This document shows positions 1-8,274 of a DNA stretch of 34,285 nucleotides, piece after piece. The stretch is from contig VGOB01000031.1 of NCBI GenBank assembly GCA_016865935.1, positions 1 through 34,285 of the forward strand. The letters are read 5' to 3'. This DNA comes from Chloroflexota bacterium. Its GTDB lineage: Bacteria > Chloroflexota > Anaerolineae > UBA4142. The translations under genes were made by a program, and so were the position numbers. Every line of letters begins with the position of its first letter. The stretch's first letter is position 1. Under the pieces are notes generated by a model, which searched no databases, was not told the DNA's origin, and worked only from the letters and a program-made list of their open reading frames with translations.

Positions 1-155
1 TTCAAATTAGGTCGGAAATCAGTCAACCGATGGCATCTCAGGGACTCGTCACGTTCAAGAGCCTATCAAAATGGACGGTCCGCCACTTGACGTAACGCCA
101 AAGGGTGAATTACGCATAATCGGTTCAATTCATTGCTGATGACTATTTACAAGAA

Positions 156-518
156 ATGTCATTTGCAAAAGGGCAATTTGATATTTTGATTGCGCTCTAT
201 GCGGGCGGCATTGCCCATGCTTGCAAAAAGTATTTGAAAACTGGCGGCATTCTTGTCACGAATAATTTTCATAAGGACGCAGAAAACGCCGCCCTTGACG
301 ATGAATATCAATTAATTTCTGTATTGCATCGCAACAAGAAAACCTATGCTCCAGTTCACAAGGATTCAAAACATCTGGTAGATTCTTTGAAAAAAGCAAA
401 CGTCACAAAATATATTAGACAGACATCTCAAGGCATTGAATACACAGAACCAGATGACTATTTTATTTTTAGAAAACGCAATGCAAAAGAAAGGCTCGCA
501 ACCCCAAAAGCGGGCTAA
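156..518 (+). CDS. C-terminal fragment of an unrecognised, possibly methyltransferase-like protein
   Basis: The 120-residue product has a run FDILIALYAGG followed by a KYLKTGGILV-type strand, which recalls the end of a Rossmann-like SAM-dependent methyltransferase; this is a weak resemblance only. The ATG at 156 is probably not the native start. Sensible-looking codons continue upstream to a stop at 117-119, and another frame from about 71 to 137 (MDGPPLDVTPKGE...) reads like the preceding part of the same protein, so a frameshift around 120-137 or decay is likely. The stop codon lies inside the first bases of the attC-like element, as is usual for cassette genes. Composition is AT-rich, like the next two genes and unlike the rest of the window. 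Confidence 0.45.
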   Translation: MSFAKGQFDILIALYAGGIAHACKKYLKTGGILVTNNFHKDAENAALDDEYQLISVLHRNKKTYAPVHKDSKHLVDSLKKANVTKYIRQTSQGIEYTEPDDYFIFRKRNAKERLATPKAG

Positions 519-641
519 CAAAGCGTGCACCTGACGTGTGGGATTCTGCGGCATTTTCAGGCATTTTTCTGGCTTCGAGTTTTTTCTGCTCCCAAACAGA
601 GTCCACGCCCGCCCACACGCAGGTAACGCAAGCCGTTAGAC
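513..641 (+). repeat. attC-like recombination site 1
   Basis: The element begins with GGCTAAC (R''-like) and ends with GTTAGAC (R'-like). Its two ends are imperfectly complementary: GCGTGCACCTGACGTGTGGG on the left matches the complement of CCCACACGCAGGTAACGC on the right. One unpaired A in the left arm resembles the extrahelical bases of folded attC sites. A second internal pairing, GGATTCTG with CAGAGTCC, extends the stem. The 129-bp length is within the attC range. A near-identical copy occurs at 3564-3692. Confidence 0.7.
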
Positions 642-690
642 CCCTTCGTGCAAAATAATCTCATCTTTTTATATCGGGTAAAATCAGGCA

Positions 691-3510
691 ATGATGAATC
701 AAGAACTTGCATACACCGAAATTGAAAAACTAATTACGAATTTCAAGAATATGCCCACCGCCCAGCGCAAAGGCTTGAATGAAATGCAAACGCGGCTTGG
801 GTATATTTTGCCGATGTTCAAGGCTCTTGGTTGGGATACGAGCAATATCAACGAAGTCAGCCCCGAAGAAAAAGTATCGCGTGGTTGGGTGGATTTTTCT
901 TTTCGTGTTGGCAATGTTCCGCGCTTCTTTTTGGAAACGAAGAGAGCAAATGAAGATTTGAACGACCCGCGATGGGTACAACAAGCGATTGATTACGCAT
1001 GGACAAAATCAGTAACTTGGGCTTTGCTTTCAGACTTTGAAGGCTTGCGAGTTTTCAATGCCGAATGGAAAGAGAGCGACCCATTCCGCGCACAATTTTT
1101 TGAGTTTGGTCTTGATGATTACCTGAAAGACTTTGAAAGATTGTGGTGGCTTTCAAAACAAGAGACAATTTCCCGCAGGCTTGATATTGAAGCGGAAAAA
1201 GTCGGGCGGAAAATCAAGCGTTTGCCCGTTAGTCAAAATTTATTCGATGACTTGAAAAGATGGCGTGAAAATCTTTTCAAGAATTACAAGGCTTTCAATC
1301 TTGGCTATTCTGCCGCCCAAATTGATGAATCTGTTTTACGACTTTTGAATCGTCTAATTTTTATCCGCACAGCGGAAGATAGAGAAGTTGAAGAAAATCG
1401 CTTGCAATCTCTGGTTCGGGTTTTGAAAGATAAAAAACAAATCCAAACGCTTGACCGAGAATTAGCGAGTCTTTTTCGTGAATTGGACGGCGTGTATAAC
1501 TCCGAATTGTTTGCAAGGCATTTTTCAGAAGAGTTACAAATTCCGCCAACGGAGTTGCAAGAAATAATTAACGGGTTGTATGAAAAGAATTACACGCGCT
1601 ATAACTTCAATGCTCTTGAAGCGGACGTTTTAGGCACAGCGTATGAACAGTATTTAGGTCATATTGTCGCAGAAGGCGAAACCGAAACACATGTAGAAGA
1701 AAAGCGAACAAAGCGAAAATCACAAGGCATTTATTACACGCCTACTTTTGTAACAAAATACATCGTTCAGCAAACCGTAGGAAAGTATCTTGACGATAAC
1801 GGGTACAACCCATCGAAGCCGCCGAGAGTCTTGGATATGGCTTGTGGTTCTGGTTCGTTTTTGATTGAAGCCTTTGACGTTATTGACGATTTTGTAGCCA
1901 AACAACGCGGACAGGCGCAAAAAGGCGAAGTAGATTTTTATGATAGAGCAAGACAATTAGAAGTTTTGCAAAATTGTATTTTTGGCGTGGACAAAGACAA
2001 GCAAGCCGTAGAAGTGGCGCGTTTGAATTTGCTCTTGCGCGGTTTACATTCACGCGAGAAATTACCAATGCTGGAAAGTATTGTTAATGCTGACAGCCTG
2101 CAAAACGAAACCTATCCTTTCCATTTTTCAAAGATAATGCAAGACGGTGGTTTTGATGTCATTATTGGAAATCCACCTTATGTAAGGCAGGAAACGCTAG
2201 GCGAAGAATTCAAAACTTATGCCAAAGAAAACTTTGAAACCTTCGCTGGAACTGCGGATTTGTATGTTTATTTCATTGAACAAGCGCATAAATTATTGAA
2301 GCCAAACGGCTTGTTTGGAATGATTGTTTCAAATAAATGGATGAAGTCTAGTTACGGGAAAGCCTTGCGTGAATTTTTAGCCCGTGAAAGCACTCTTTTA
2401 GAAATTATTGATTTTGGAGAATTACCAGTTTTTGAAAATGCTGCTACTTTTCCAGTGATTATTATTACTCGCAAAGCAAAAGTAGAAAGTCAAAAATTCT
2501 TGTTTGCCCCAATCAAAAGGCTAGATTTCGATTCCTTGCCTGATGAAGTTCAGAGCGTAGGTGTTCAACTAAGCGGAAATTCCGTTCAAGGCGAAAATTG
2601 GAATCTGTCTAGCAACGATTTTCAAGATATTGTCAGCAAAATACAAAAGGCAAGCATACCGCTTACAGAATATGCGGGAACAGATATTCTTCGCGGTCTT
2701 GTAACTGGACTTAATGAAGCCTTTATAATTTCTGCTGATACAAGAAAAAGAATTTTAGAGACTGAGCCGCAAAGCCAAGAGTTTATAAAACCGTTTATTG
2801 TCGGTGATGATGTTCGGAAATATCTTATAAACTACAAAGGCAAGTATTTGATAAGAATTCCTAAAGGTTGGACAAATGCAAACAAAGGTAAAGCCAACGG
2901 CGAACAATGGTTCAAGAAAAATCACCCTGTTTTAGCAAAATATCTTTTCCAATTTGAAGATAAAGCCAACCAGCGACTCGACAAAGGCGATTACTGGTGG
3001 GAATTACGCGCTTGTGATTATTACGATGAATTTGAAAAACCTAAAATAATCTATCCTGATATTGCAAAAGAAAGCCGAGTAACTTTTGATAACAGCGGTT
3101 TTTATTTTAGCAACACGGTTTATTTCGTTCCATCAAACGACCTTTATTTATTGGCTGTTTTGAATTCAAAGTTGATATTTTCATATTTCAAAAAAATAGC
3201 CTCTGTTTTAGGCGACCCCGACAAAGGCGGGCGATTGCGATGGTTTAAACAAGATGTAAATAAACTTCCTATTCACAGGATAGACTTTGATAATCCCGTA
3301 GAAAAATCTATTCATGGTGAAATTGTTGCGCTGGTTGAAAAAATACTTTCTTTGCAAAAAGAACGTCAAGCCGTGCGCCCCGAAGATAATTTAGACCATG
3401 CAAGAAACCTTGACCGCCAAATAAAAGATGTTGATTCTGAAATTGATAAAAGAGTCTTCAAGTTATACGGTTTGAATGATGAAGAAGTAAAAACTGTGGA
3501 AGCGAAGTAG
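691..3510 (+). CDS. Type IIG (Eco57I-like) restriction-modification enzyme
   Basis: A 939-residue single-chain restriction and N6-adenine methylation enzyme. The N-terminal part carries a PD-(D/E)XK nuclease signature (D68, then E82-x-K84 in FLETKRA). The methyltransferase core has motif I DMACGSGSF from D382 and motif IV NPPY at 494-497, the gamma-class order typical of this family. The C-terminal third (about 640-900) is the likely target-recognition domain, with a coiled end. One protein can cut and methylate, so no partner gene is needed. It occupies the whole space between two attC-like sites, so I infer it travels as one large gene cassette. ATG codons at 691 and 694 are both possible starts; the Shine-Dalgarno is weak. 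Codon use is AT-rich. Confidence 0.9.
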   Translation: MMNQELAYTEIEKLITNFKNMPTAQRKGLNEMQTRLGYILPMFKALGWDTSNINEVSPEEKVSRGWVDFSFRVGNVPRFFLETKRANEDLNDPRWVQQAIDYAWTKSVTWALLSDFEGLRVFNAEWKESDPFRAQFFEFGLDDYLKDFERLWWLSKQETISRRLDIEAEKVGRKIKRLPVSQNLFDDLKRWRENLFKNYKAFNLGYSAAQIDESVLRLLNRLIFIRTAEDREVEENRLQSLVRVLKDKKQIQTLDRELASLFRELDGVYNSELFARHFSEELQIPPTELQEIINGLYEKNYTRYNFNALEADVLGTAYEQYLGHIVAEGETETHVEEKRTKRKSQGIYYTPTFVTKYIVQQTVGKYLDDNGYNPSKPPRVLDMACGSGSFLIEAFDVIDDFVAKQRGQAQKGEVDFYDRARQLEVLQNCIFGVDKDKQAVEVARLNLLLRGLHSREKLPMLESIVNADSLQNETYPFHFSKIMQDGGFDVIIGNPPYVRQETLGEEFKTYAKENFETFAGTADLYVYFIEQAHKLLKPNGLFGMIVSNKWMKSSYGKALREFLARESTLLEIIDFGELPVFENAATFPVIIITRKAKVESQKFLFAPIKRLDFDSLPDEVQSVGVQLSGNSVQGENWNLSSNDFQDIVSKIQKASIPLTEYAGTDILRGLVTGLNEAFIISADTRKRILETEPQSQEFIKPFIVGDDVRKYLINYKGKYLIRIPKGWTNANKGKANGEQWFKKNHPVLAKYLFQFEDKANQRLDKGDYWWELRACDYYDEFEKPKIIYPDIAKESRVTFDNSGFYFSNTVYFVPSNDLYLLAVLNSKLIFSYFKKIASVLGDPDKGGRLRWFKQDVNKLPIHRIDFDNPVEKSIHGEIVALVEKILSLQKERQAVRPEDNLDHARNLDRQIKDVDSEIDKRVFKLYGLNDEEVKTVEAK

Positions 3511-3563
3511 TAAAATGGGTTCAGGTCTTTTAATGGCAAAGAGTCTTGCAGGTCAAGGGCGGG

Positions 3564-3692
3564 GTCTAACAAAGCGTGCACCTGACGTGTGGGATTCTGC
3601 GGCATTTTCGAGCATTTTTCTGGCTTCGAGTTTTTCCTGCTCCCAAACAGAGTCCACGCCCGCCCACACGCAGGTAACGCAAACCGTTAGGC
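3564..3692 (+). repeat. attC-like recombination site 2
   Basis: Near-identical second copy of the 513-641 element, starting GTCTAAC and ending GTTAGGC, with the same complementary arms and the same unpaired A. If recombination happens between G and TT of the right-hand core, as in integrons, the excised cassette would run from 636 to 3686 (about 3.05 kb) and carry the restriction-modification gene. No third copy is visible downstream of the HAD gene. Confidence 0.7.
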
Positions 3693-3749
3693 AGGTCCTT
3701 GCGCAAAAATAACCTGCTGGTGAAAATATGGGATGGGAAAACCTTTTTC

Positions 3750-4385
3750 ATGGCACTAATCATTTTCGACTTTGACGGTGTTCTTGCAGATACTCTGGAT
3801 GACTTGATTCGGTTTGGTCGGGAAGTTTGTGATGAATTAGGCGTACAGCACGCTGTCAAAAAAGAGGATCTAAGCCATCTTGAGAATATGTCCTTTGCCT
3901 CATTCGGGCGGGCATGCCAAGTCCCTGAACATCTTGTAGATGAGTTTGTCCAAAGTTGTTTGAAGCGCTTTGCCGCAAAGAAATCCCCGCCTGCCATTTT
4001 CAATGGGTTGAGTCCTATTATCAGAAATTTTGCTAGCAACAACAAACTTGCCATTATCACAACGAATTCATCGCAAAATGTAAATGCTTTTCTTGTCGAA
4101 CACGGTTTAGATGAATGTATTCAAGCAGTGTATGGAGTAGATATTCCTGGTTCCAAGGCACAGAAAATATCAATTGCGCAGAATCAGTTTTCAGCAGACC
4201 CAAAACTAGAATCGGTGTTTATGATCGGCGATTCGTTAAGTGATATTCGTGCAGCAAAAGAGGCATCTGTCACGAGTATAGCGGTAACTTGGGGGCATCA
4301 GAGTTTAGAATATTTGCTTAGCGGCGATCCCGATTATGTAGTTGATTTTCCCCACGATCTCATTGAGATTATTATTCCGAAATAA
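3750..4385 (+). CDS. HAD-superfamily phosphatase
   Basis: A 211-residue haloacid-dehalogenase-fold hydrolase. Motif I is FDFDGVLAD, with nucleophile D7 and acid/base D9. Motif II is TTNS in the middle of the protein. Motif IV is GDSLSDIRAA, the Mg2+-binding acidic pair. The layout is that of phosphoglycolate-phosphatase-like enzymes with a small helical cap, but the substrate cannot be told. I chose ATG 3750 because FDFDG normally lies within ten residues of the N-terminus; TTG 3699 and GTG 3720 are in-frame alternatives. The gene follows attC-like site 2 and shares the AT-rich composition of the cassette region, yet has no attC after it. It may be the last cassette or the edge of the inserted DNA. 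The next gene's Shine-Dalgarno begins immediately after its stop. Confidence 0.85.
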   Translation: MALIIFDFDGVLADTLDDLIRFGREVCDELGVQHAVKKEDLSHLENMSFASFGRACQVPEHLVDEFVQSCLKRFAAKKSPPAIFNGLSPIIRNFASNNKLAIITTNSSQNVNAFLVEHGLDECIQAVYGVDIPGSKAQKISIAQNQFSADPKLESVFMIGDSLSDIRAAKEASVTSIAVTWGHQSLEYLLSGDPDYVVDFPHDLIEIIIPK

Positions 4386-4397
4386 GGAGGAATTAAA

Positions 4398-4703
4398 ATG
4401 GCATACGTAATTGCAGAACCGTGCATCGGCAACAAAGACACCGCTTGCACGGCAGTTTGCCCGGTAGACTGCATTCATCCGAAAAAAGATGAATCGCTCT
4501 ACGAACCGGTGCAGCAACTCTACATCAATCCGGACGAATGTATTGACTGCGGCGCGTGTATGCCGGAATGTCCCGTCGCCGCGATTTTCCCAGAATCGGA
4601 TCTGAAAGCGGAGTGGAAATCGTTTGCGGAAAAGAACCGCGATTGGTTCGCGTTGAGCGCGGCGGATTTCCAAGCCAAGTACGGCTCGGCTGGCAAATCG
4701 TAA
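4398..4703 (+). CDS. Seven-iron ferredoxin ([3Fe-4S][4Fe-4S])
   Basis: A 101-residue soluble electron carrier. The first cysteine motif is C9-x7-C17-x3-C21-P with a further C25. It lacks the central cysteine of a standard CxxCxxC motif, as in seven-iron (FdxA-type) ferredoxins. The second motif is C48-x2-C51-x2-C54-x3-C58-P. About 40 extra residues follow the clusters, as is common in this subfamily. A strong AAGGAGG precedes ATG 4398. GC-rich codon use starts here, marking the return to the host chromosome. Placed ahead of the acetyl-CoA synthase genes, it plausibly supplies low-potential electrons to the pathway or to corrinoid reactivation; that role is inferred from position. Confidence 0.92.
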   Translation: MAYVIAEPCIGNKDTACTAVCPVDCIHPKKDESLYEPVQQLYINPDECIDCGACMPECPVAAIFPESDLKAEWKSFAEKNRDWFALSAADFQAKYGSAGKS

Positions 4704-4706
4704 ATA

Positions 4707-4822
4707 TTTTCAATTTTTGATTTTCGATTTTCGATTGGGCGCACTCATTTGGCGCGCGATCGGTCAATCGAAAATCATCAATCAAAAACGCGTCCTGAGC
4801 GAAGGCGAAGGATCGAAAATTG
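4707..4822 (+). repeat. Intergenic unit-repeat hairpin (TTTTCGA type)
   Basis: Left arm 4707-4737 (repeats of GATTTTC) pairs with right arm 4763-4788 (repeats of ATCGAAA/ATCAA). It is followed at 4790-4814 by a CCTGAGCGAAGGCGAAGGAT motif, a sequence type often seen as a dispersed palindromic repeat in bacterial intergenic DNA. The GNAT ribosome-binding site comes straight after. Confidence 0.6.
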
Positions 4823-4831
4823 GAGTTGGCT

Positions 4832-5395
4832 ATGCTCAATCAAATCGCCAAGTATCGGCAGATTGTGACGCTGGCGGACGGGACGCGCGTTCTTTTTCGC
4901 CCGCTCGTGCCGGAAGATCGCGCCGCGCTGATCGCGCTGTTCGAGCCGATCGGTCCGGACGATTACAAATTGATGCGGAACGACGTGCGGAACCGCGAAC
5001 TCGTCGGCGCGTGGGTGGACAATTTGGATTACAAAAAAGTCCTGCCGCTCGTCGCCGTCGTGAACGACCGCCTCGTCGGCGACGCGACGCTGCATTTTCG
5101 CGCGGGCCCCGGACGCCACATCGCCGACGTGCGGATTTTTATGTCCAAAGAATTTCGGCGGCGCGGTTTGGGCACCGTGATCTTGCGCGCGCTGATTGAC
5201 ATCGCGCGCAAGTGCGGCGTCCAGCAACTCGTCGCCGAAGTCGTTGCCGATCAAGTCAAGGTGATCAGCGCGTTCAAGGCGTTGGGCTTTGAGCAGCGCG
5301 CCACCTATCCTGATTATTTTATGATGCCCGACGGCGAAACGCACGACGTCGTCGTGCTGATTCTGCCATTGGCGCACAAGCGCGAAGAATTCTAA
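4832..5395 (+). CDS. GNAT-family N-acetyltransferase
   Basis: A 187-residue acetyl-CoA-dependent acyltransferase. The acetyl-CoA pyrophosphate-binding signature RRRGLGT sits at the start of the central helix, preceded by the V-R-I-F-M strand and followed by a strand and helix containing AFKALGF, the normal GNAT end. The opening TLADGTRVLFRPLVPEDR is typical of Pat-like protein acetyltransferases or stand-alone GNATs. I chose ATG 4832 because GGAG at 4822-4825 lies 6 bases upstream; a TTG at 4820 is less likely. It lies between the ferredoxin and acsB, so modification of a pathway enzyme is possible but unproven. Confidence 0.85.
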   Translation: MLNQIAKYRQIVTLADGTRVLFRPLVPEDRAALIALFEPIGPDDYKLMRNDVRNRELVGAWVDNLDYKKVLPLVAVVNDRLVGDATLHFRAGPGRHIADVRIFMSKEFRRRGLGTVILRALIDIARKCGVQQLVAEVVADQVKVISAFKALGFEQRATYPDYFMMPDGETHDVVVLILPLAHKREEF

Positions 5396-5397
5396 GG

Positions 5398-5480
5398 AAT
5401 TTTCGATTTTCGATTTTTGATTTGTGGTGATTCGAAATCCAAATCGAAAATCGAAAATCGAAAATCGAAAATCGAAAATT
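5398..5480 (+). repeat. Intergenic unit-repeat hairpin (ATCGAAA heptamer)
   Basis: The left arm 5398-5423 is TTTTCGA-type. The right arm contains five exact tandem copies of ATCGAAA at 5443-5477 and can fold back on the left. The acsB Shine-Dalgarno GGAGGG (5481) starts immediately after the repeat. Confidence 0.7.
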
Positions 5481-5489
5481 GGAGGGAAT

Positions 5490-7751
5490 ATGTCACGTTA
5501 CATCGCTACATCCGCGATCCGCGGCGCGACCAACGCCGCGCGCGAAGCGGACGCACTGTTGCAAAAAGCACTGCAAGAAAAAGGCGCGGATGCCAAAGTC
5601 GGTTTTCCAAATACCGCGTACTTTTTGCCGACGATTATGGGCTTGACCGGACGCAAAGTCGAAACGGTGGGCGATCTGGTGCCGGTGGTGGAGCAGATCA
5701 AATCCTATTTGCATCCCGCCCCCGCGCGCGCGCGCTGGACGCCGTACCTGGGCGAAACGCTCGACAGTGGAATCGCGACCTTGCTTGCCACGGAAACGAT
5801 CCAAGCGCTGCGCTTTCTCTACGGCGATCAGCCGGAAAAATTTCCCGGCTTTCAGTTGGCGCAAAAAAGCGAAAGCAGTAATGGCGGCGGGTACTTGAAC
5901 GGACCGATTGACGATATTCAATTGCGGTCGTGGGGCATCCAACTCGTGGACGGGCGGATGCCCGGTTTTGCCGCCATCGTCGGCTGCGCGAAATCGAACG
6001 AGGTCGCGGTGAAAATTATCCGCGAACTCCAGCGCCGCAACATTCTCACCTTCCTGTGCGGCAACGTGAACGGTCGTTCGATCATTCATCAGCTGCAAGA
6101 AGAAGGCGTCGAGATGGGGTACGATACATTCATCGTCCCGTTCGGCACCGATACGCTCTCCGCGATTTACGCGATCGGTTTTGCGACGCGTTCCGCGCTC
6201 ACTTTCGGCGGAATGAAGGGCGGACAATCGCGCGAGATTTTGCTGTACAACAAAGCGCGCGTGTTCGCGTTCGTCCTCGCGCTGGGCGAAGTGGACGATC
6301 TGAAATACGCCGCCGCCGCGGGCGCGATCTCCTACGGCTTTCCCGCGATTGCCGATACCGTCATTCCCGAAATTCATCCGACCGGCGTCACGCAGTACGA
6401 ACACGTCATCTCGATGCCGTTCAACGAAATTTCCGGCAAGGACGATTTGGAGCGCGCCGAAAAATTGGTGCAACGCTGTATCGAAGTGCGCGGCGTCAAG
6501 ATCAAAATGACCGAGGTGCCGATCCCGGTACCCTACGGCTCGGCGTTTGAAGGCGAGGTCGTCCGCAAAGCCGATTTGCGCTTCGAGTCCGGCGGCAAGC
6601 ACTCGCGCGCGTTCGAGTATCTCTACTCGTTGCCGATGGAAAAAGTGGAAGACGGCAAAGTGACCGTGCTGGGTCCTGATTTGGATCAAGTCGAAGAAGG
6701 CGGGCACCTGGATGTTGGTATCGTCGCCGAAGTGGCGGGGCGCAAGATGCAAGAAGATTTCGAGCCGGTGCTCGAACGCCAGATTCACCACTTTGTCAAC
6801 GGCGCGTCCGGCATTCAACACGTCGGTCAGCGCGATATCACCTGGATTCGCATCAGCAAAGCCGCGTACGACAAAGGATTCCGGCTGGGCGACATTGGCA
6901 AGATTTTGCACGCGCGCTATCACGCCGATTTTGGCGCGATCGTGGACAAGATTCAGGTGACGATTTACACGAATCAAGCCGACGTGAACACGATGCTCCA
7001 AGTCGCGCGCGATGCATACGGCAAGCGCAACGTCCGGCTCGCGAATATGGTGGACGAGCAAGTGGACGAGTTTTATTCCTGCACGTTGTGCCAATCGTTC
7101 GCGCCGAATCACGTCTGCGTCGTTTCGCCGGAACGTGTCGGTTTGTGCGGCGCGTACTCCTGGCTCGATTGCAAGGCGAGTTTCCAGATCAATCCAACCG
7201 GTCCCAATCAACCGATTCCGAAAGGTCCCGTGATCGATCCGGTCAAGGGGTACTGGAAAGGTCCCGTGGATTTCGTCTACCAGAATTCGCATCAACAAGT
7301 CGAAAACGTTTCGATGTACTCGATTATGGAAAATCCGATGACCGCGTGCGGTTGTTTCGAGTGCATCGTGATGGTGATTCCGGAAGCGAACGGCGTGATG
7401 GTGTTGTCGCGCGAAGATACTTCGGTGTCGCCCGCCGGGATGACGTTCAGCACGCTCGCGGGTATGGCGGGCGGCGGCTTGCAAACGCCGGGCATTATGG
7501 GCGTCGGCAAGTACTATCTCACGTCGAAAAAATTCCTCTTCTCGGACGGCGGGTTCAAGCGCATCGTTTGGATGTCGTCCGTCTTGAAGCAGACGATGCC
7601 GGAGGAATTGAAAGCGGCGGCTGCGTTCGCTGGCGCGCCGGAACTGCTCGATCAGATCGCGGACGAAACGATTTGCACCGAAGTGCCGGATCTCGTCGCG
7701 TATCTGGAATCGAAAGCGCATCCGGCGCTGACGATGGATCCGATGATGTAA
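5490..7751 (+). CDS. acsB: Acetyl-CoA synthase (CODH/ACS beta subunit)
   Basis: A 753-residue enzyme that makes acetyl-CoA from CO, a methyl group on the corrinoid protein and CoA, at a nickel-iron A-cluster. The A-cluster cysteines are C531, C534, C543 and C553, with the 3/9/10 spacing of the Moorella enzyme (C506/509/518/528). The distal-nickel site C620-G621-C622 is at the matching distance of C595-G596-C597. The N-terminal ~300 residues are the CODH-binding domain found in bacterial AcsB and missing from archaeal CdhC, so this is the bacterial type. ATG 5490 is set by GGAGGG 5 to 8 bases upstream; a longer frame into the repeat is not credible. It heads the carbon-fixation genes. The CO dehydrogenase partner (AcsA/CooS) is not in the window. 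Confidence 0.97.
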   Translation: MSRYIATSAIRGATNAAREADALLQKALQEKGADAKVGFPNTAYFLPTIMGLTGRKVETVGDLVPVVEQIKSYLHPAPARARWTPYLGETLDSGIATLLATETIQALRFLYGDQPEKFPGFQLAQKSESSNGGGYLNGPIDDIQLRSWGIQLVDGRMPGFAAIVGCAKSNEVAVKIIRELQRRNILTFLCGNVNGRSIIHQLQEEGVEMGYDTFIVPFGTDTLSAIYAIGFATRSALTFGGMKGGQSREILLYNKARVFAFVLALGEVDDLKYAAAAGAISYGFPAIADTVIPEIHPTGVTQYEHVISMPFNEISGKDDLERAEKLVQRCIEVRGVKIKMTEVPIPVPYGSAFEGEVVRKADLRFESGGKHSRAFEYLYSLPMEKVEDGKVTVLGPDLDQVEEGGHLDVGIVAEVAGRKMQEDFEPVLERQIHHFVNGASGIQHVGQRDITWIRISKAAYDKGFRLGDIGKILHARYHADFGAIVDKIQVTIYTNQADVNTMLQVARDAYGKRNVRLANMVDEQVDEFYSCTLCQSFAPNHVCVVSPERVGLCGAYSWLDCKASFQINPTGPNQPIPKGPVIDPVKGYWKGPVDFVYQNSHQQVENVSMYSIMENPMTACGCFECIVMVIPEANGVMVLSREDTSVSPAGMTFSTLAGMAGGGLQTPGIMGVGKYYLTSKKFLFSDGGFKRIVWMSSVLKQTMPEELKAAAAFAGAPELLDQIADETICTEVPDLVAYLESKAHPALTMDPMM

Positions 7752-7756
7752 CGCGC

Positions 7757-7822
7757 GACCGCAGACAGCCGACCGCCGACTGTTGTTATCCGCGCGCGGT
7801 CGGCGGTCTGCCGTCGGCGGTC
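7757..7822 (+). repeat. Intergenic unit-repeat hairpin (GACCGCC type)
   Basis: The left arm 7757-7780 is three heptamer-like units (GACCGCA, GACAGCC, GACCGCC) plus GAC. It is complementary to 7799-7822. It separates acsB from the CBS-domain gene. Confidence 0.65.
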
Positions 7823-7842
7823 ATTTGCAGACGAGGTTCACT

Positions 7843-8274
7843 ATGCCCAAACTAGTCCGCGACCTGATGAAGATCGGCGTGCCGACGTGCGAAGCGGATG
7901 CGCGCTTGAACCAGGTCGCCGAAATTATGGCGCGCGATAACGCCGACGCGGTGATCGTGATGGACGAGTACGGCGCGTGCGGCGTCGTCTCGCAAAGCGA
8001 TTTGGTCAAAGCGTTTCCGCGCAACTGGGAACTGCTCACCGCGAAAGAAGTAATGTCCGAGCGCGTCGTCAGCATTTCGCCGGACACCGCCGCGATTGCC
8101 GCCGCGCATTTGATGATGGACGAGCGCGTGCACCAACTGTTCATTATGCACGAGCATCCCGGTCCGTCGCGTCCCAGCGCGTCGATCACGATGCGCGCGA
8201 TCGTCCGCGAAATGGCGGGCTTGCCGCCGGAGCGACCGGCGATGCCGGACAAGTCCGTCGCGAAGAAGAAATGA
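7843..8274 (+). CDS. Tandem CBS-domain protein
   Basis: A 143-residue cytoplasmic protein made almost only of two CBS motifs. The first covers about residues 1-60 (LVRDLMKIGVPTC...VVSQSDLVKAF) and the second about 65-125 (AKEVMSERVVSISPDTAA...). CBS pairs bind adenosine nucleotides or related ligands and report energy or cofactor state. There is no attached catalytic domain. The position between acsB and acsD suggests a nucleotide-sensing regulator of the acetyl-CoA synthase system; this is inference. A GAGG lies about 6 bases before ATG 7843. The tail (residues 126-143) is a lysine- and proline-rich extension. Confidence 0.88.
   Translation: MPKLVRDLMKIGVPTCEADARLNQVAEIMARDNADAVIVMDEYGACGVVSQSDLVKAFPRNWELLTAKEVMSERVVSISPDTAAIAAAHLMMDERVHQLFIMHEHPGPSRPSASITMRAIVREMAGLPPERPAMPDKSVAKKK

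Noticed and set aside
5398-5480. CRISPR-like array from regularly spaced ATCGAAA repeats
   Set aside because: The units are 7 bp and contiguous with no spacers, and form one arm of a hairpin. None of the other unit repeats has spacers either, so no CRISPR array is called in the window.
5424-5489. An N-terminal extension of AcsB reaching into the repeat
   Set aside because: The extra residues (repeats of KSKIENR) come from the hairpin repeat, and GGAGGG sits just before ATG 5490.
5493-7721. A 742-residue open frame on the minus strand
   Set aside because: It is fully antisense to acsB, is extremely rich in Arg, His, Asp and Phe, and matches no family. GC-rich codon bias commonly leaves the antisense frame open.
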